DNA from: Paenibacillus profundus | Lineage (GTDB): Bacteria > Bacillota > Bacilli > Paenibacillales > Paenibacillaceae | DNA length: 64,000 nt | Reading direction: 5' to 3' | Assembly (NCBI RefSeq): GCF_021369635.1 | Contig: NZ_JAJNBZ010000007.1 | Coordinates: 62,001-126,000, forward strand | Part shown: positions 61,852-64,000 of the stretch, piece by piece | Layout of the letters: the number at the start of each line of letters is the position of its first letter | Numbering within the stretch: the stretch's first letter is position 1 | The notes under the pieces: generated by a model | Database searches by the model: none | Seen by the model: only the letters and a program-made list of their open reading frames with translations | Told to the model about the DNA's origin: nothing | Position numbers and translations under genes: made by a program

Positions 61852-61967
61852 TGCTTCATGTCGTAAATTTACACACTTGATGTCGCCATATTAAACTTTT
61901 AATTCGAGTGAGCTGTGTTATATTGAATGCAGGTGTCATTATTTTATATACAAAGGGAGAGATGGCT

Positions 61968-62972
61968 GTGTCACTTCGCATCGGAAAATTAAGCTATTGG
62001 CACGTGCATGCTTGGGACTATACAAAACAGGCGGAAGAACACCCTGAGACGATAATAAGTGCGGTATGGGATGAAAATCCGGAACGCGGCAAGCAAGCGG
62101 CAGAGAAGCTGGGCGTGCCTTTCTATGCTTCGCTTGATGACATTTTGGCCAGTGATATCGACGCCGTTATTGTAGATACGCCGACTCGCATGCACCGGGA
62201 TGTGATGATTGCGGCAGCTAACGCCGGCAAACATATTTTCACCGAGAAAGTGCTTGCGCCCACGTTGAAAGAAGTTAATGAAATTTTGGAAGCGGTGGAG
62301 AAGAACGGCGTGAAGTTAACGGTGTCGCTGCCCCGTTTGAATGATGGTTATACGTTGACGATTCAGCAAATATTGGCCCAACAGCTGCTCGGAAAAGTAA
62401 CGTTGGTTCGTGTCCGCCTATCTCATAACGGAGCGATTGCCGGGTGGCTGCCAGATCATTTTTATAGCCTGGAGGACTGTGCAGGCGGCGCGTTGATCGA
62501 CCTTGGCTGCCATCCGATGTACTTAACGCGGCTATTCCTAGGAGAAGAACCGGTTGATGTCTCGGCTCAATATGGCTATGTTACAGGAAAAGCGGTGGAA
62601 GATAACGCGGTATCGATGCTTTCGACGCAATCAGGTGCCGTAGGCATCGTCGAAGCGGGCTTCGTGAATTCGTATTCACCGTTCACGGTGGAAGTGCATG
62701 GAACGGAAGGAACACTCCTGTACGGAACCCCGGAAGCGAAGCTTCTGCTTCGGACTAACCGTCAAGGAGCTGAACTAGCACACGATTGGCAAGAACAGCC
62801 GTTGTTGTCCAATCGGGATAGCGCTTTCCATCAATGGGTCAGTCATATTCAAAATAACACGAAGGCAGAGGAGAATATCCGAATGGCGGTGGAATTGACC
62901 AAATTAATGGAAGCCTCCAACCGCTCGGTTGCAGAACGCCGCGCCATTGGTCTGGAGGAGCTGGAACGCTAA
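61968..62972 (+). CDS. Gfo/Idh/MocA-family dehydrogenase
   Basis: A 334-residue oxidoreductase, second of its family here. Its N-terminal fold is atypical (IGKLSYWHVHAWDYTKQAEEHPETIISAVWDENPERG), with the usual GxGxxG replaced. It keeps the strand DAVIVDTPTRMH, the lysine motif IFTEKVLAPTLKE and the C-terminal GGALIDLGCHPMYLTRLFLG. Start is a GTG with GGGAG 8 bases ahead; the ATG two codons earlier is too close. It is followed after 25 bases by an AraC regulator in the same operon, so it is probably induced by its own substrate. Confidence 0.82.
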   Translation: MSLRIGKLSYWHVHAWDYTKQAEEHPETIISAVWDENPERGKQAAEKLGVPFYASLDDILASDIDAVIVDTPTRMHRDVMIAAANAGKHIFTEKVLAPTLKEVNEILEAVEKNGVKLTVSLPRLNDGYTLTIQQILAQQLLGKVTLVRVRLSHNGAIAGWLPDHFYSLEDCAGGALIDLGCHPMYLTRLFLGEEPVDVSAQYGYVTGKAVEDNAVSMLSTQSGAVGIVEAGFVNSYSPFTVEVHGTEGTLLYGTPEAKLLLRTNRQGAELAHDWQEQPLLSNRDSAFHQWVSHIQNNTKAEENIRMAVELTKLMEASNRSVAERRAIGLEELER

Positions 62973-62997
62973 TCCGAATTTCAGGAGGTGCTATTCA

Positions 62998-63939
62998 ATG
63001 AATTCTTTTCCATTCGAAGTGATGTGGGAGCGTAAGGATGCATTGGAACGCCTTGATTTGCGGATCCGCTGGGGACATTATGAAATCCGGGTGCTCCGGT
63101 TCCATCTGACGACGTTTCCACCTGGCAAAACGGTAGGATTTCATAAACACTCAGAGTTTGAATTCCACTTCATTCCCCGGGGAAAAGGTAAAGTGATCAT
63201 GGAGGATCGATCGTTCGATTTAACCGCAGGCATGTTCTATGTAACGGGCCCTGGAGTCATGCACTATCAAGAAGCCGATGCGAGCGAAGCGATGGACGAG
63301 TTATGCCTGCATTTCGATATCGTGGACCGTTCCTCGGCCCCATCTATCGGCGATGATCGGAATGTAGATAAGTGGGAAATCGCAGACTCCGGCAGTTGTA
63401 TTGAAATGCTGGAATCCTTGCCGCTGCAGCCAGCCATAGATAAACATGACGCGATGTGTTGTTTTCTTGAAGCTTATCAGGCTCGCTGCGACAATACCTT
63501 AGGTTCGTACACGGCGATTAAGCACAGCATTATCCAAATCTTGCTGCGCGCGGTAAAAGCCTATGATATGAAAGACATGCCAGCCAGTCTTCCATCACGC
63601 GACTTGAACGCGAACCGCTATCGGCTCGCTCTGCAATATATTCGTGCCAATTATGCGGGCATGATGACGTTGAAGGATGTGGCCGAGAAGCTGAATATAA
63701 GCTCGCGCCAGCTTCAGCGTATTTTGAAAGCGCACCATGATAATCGGTCGTTCTGCGCTATTTTGGAGGAAGTGAGGCTGGATGCGGTGTGCCGGAAGCT
63801 GGTGGAAACGCGGCTTCCCATTGAAAAAATTGCCGTGTCCGAAGGGTTTGCAAGCGCAAATTATTTGCACGCCGTATTTCGCAAACGATTCGGAATGACC
63901 CCTTCGCAATATCGCGAGCGGGAATTCAAGTCCAGATAG
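62998..63939 (+). CDS. AraC-family regulator with cupin domain
   Basis: A 313-residue regulator. The N-terminal cupin sensor (FPPGKTVGFHKHSEFEFHFIPRGKGKVIMEDRSFDLTAGMFYVTGPGVMHYQ) carries the His/Glu metal-site pattern. The C-terminal domain has two helix-turn-helix motifs (LKDVAEKLNISSRQLQRILKAHHDN and IEKIAVSEGFASANYLHAVFRKRFGMTPSQYRE). It is co-transcribed with the Gfo/Idh gene (AGGAGGTG in the gap), so it likely controls that sugar pathway. Confidence 0.88.
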   Translation: MNSFPFEVMWERKDALERLDLRIRWGHYEIRVLRFHLTTFPPGKTVGFHKHSEFEFHFIPRGKGKVIMEDRSFDLTAGMFYVTGPGVMHYQEADASEAMDELCLHFDIVDRSSAPSIGDDRNVDKWEIADSGSCIEMLESLPLQPAIDKHDAMCCFLEAYQARCDNTLGSYTAIKHSIIQILLRAVKAYDMKDMPASLPSRDLNANRYRLALQYIRANYAGMMTLKDVAEKLNISSRQLQRILKAHHDNRSFCAILEEVRLDAVCRKLVETRLPIEKIAVSEGFASANYLHAVFRKRFGMTPSQYREREFKSR

Positions 63940-63941
63940 CG

Positions 63942-63984
63942 AAGCTCTGCTGTATTTCATGCAAAATATAGCAGAGCTTTTTCG
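63942..63984 (+). terminator. terminator after the Gfo/Idh-AraC operon
   Basis: AAGCTCTGCT and AGCAGAGCTT pair, with an AT-rich upper stem, followed by TTTTTC. Confidence 0.85.
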
Positions 63985-64000
63985 TTCATATAGCATACAG

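Overview
The window looks like a chromosomal segment of an endospore-forming Firmicute, most likely Paenibacillus or a close relative. The evidence is a complete germinant receptor operon, a second decayed one, YjcZ- and YtaF-type sporulation proteins, a collagen-like (exosporium-type) surface protein, near-universal GGAGG ribosome sites, frequent TTG/GTG starts, and B. subtilis-type PerR, LexA and FMN-riboswitch sequences. Base composition is moderate. No phage, plasmid, CRISPR or rRNA is visible. The only transposase-like gene has lost its recognisable catalytic residues.

Layout. 0-2 kb: copper/cytochrome-oxidase maturation genes (frameshifted TauE/SafE, YtkA-like, SCO1). 2-9 kb: gpmA, a TrxB-like flavoprotein, a lactonase, a Rieske protein behind a PerR-like box, and a decayed PhyH-HEAT gene. 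9-14.8 kb: EamA exporter, PdaA-like deacetylase, an unusual tandem glycosyltransferase with a peptidoglycan-binding head, and a GH18 enzyme. 14.9-18.5 kb: TetR plus cytochrome P450, orphan germination subunits (D- and B-like), and YjcZ. 18.6-22.4 kb: a Gfo/Idh dehydrogenase, small conserved proteins and a ruined gerA-gerC locus. 22.7-26.9 kb: a short SigA-like sigma factor with a predicted divergent small RNA, a PanE-like reductase, an esterase and a lone ABC ATPase. 27-34 kb: catalase, collagen-like protein, GNAT, an FMN-riboswitch-controlled EamA transporter, and a YkoP-like protein. 34-42.5 kb: GH92 mannosidase with AraC regulator, a YdjM-like protein, aspartase, a hydrolase, and a DDE-less IS1595-like gene. 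43-48.2 kb: the hutHUI operon ending in a broken hutG. 48.4-57.4 kb: DUF4870, YdjO, a PurA paralog with LysR regulator, gerB-gerA-gerC, a defective tRNA-Lys gene, ytaF, and an XRE-DUF1232 protein. 57.5-64 kb: a soluble CuA lipoprotein, a propeller protein, an Sfp-type PPTase, an Asp/Glu racemase, and a Gfo/Idh plus AraC pair.

Working together. Histidine would be degraded to formiminoglutamate, but the in-operon hydrolase is broken. Two genes (YdjM-like and the DDE-less transposase) carry LexA-like boxes just downstream of their -10 elements, which suggests SOS control. Several loci show internal deletions (hutG, PhyH-HEAT, gerAA/gerAC), so this is a genome shedding functions by small deletions and frameshifts. 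The strongest unexplained signals are the SOS-type DDE-less transposase, the roughly 100-nt RNA overlapping the 5' end of the sigma-factor transcript, a pair of ~165-170-bp hairpin repeats whose arms covary, and the PerR-box Rieske fusion protein. All calls were made by reading the sequence; no database search was run.
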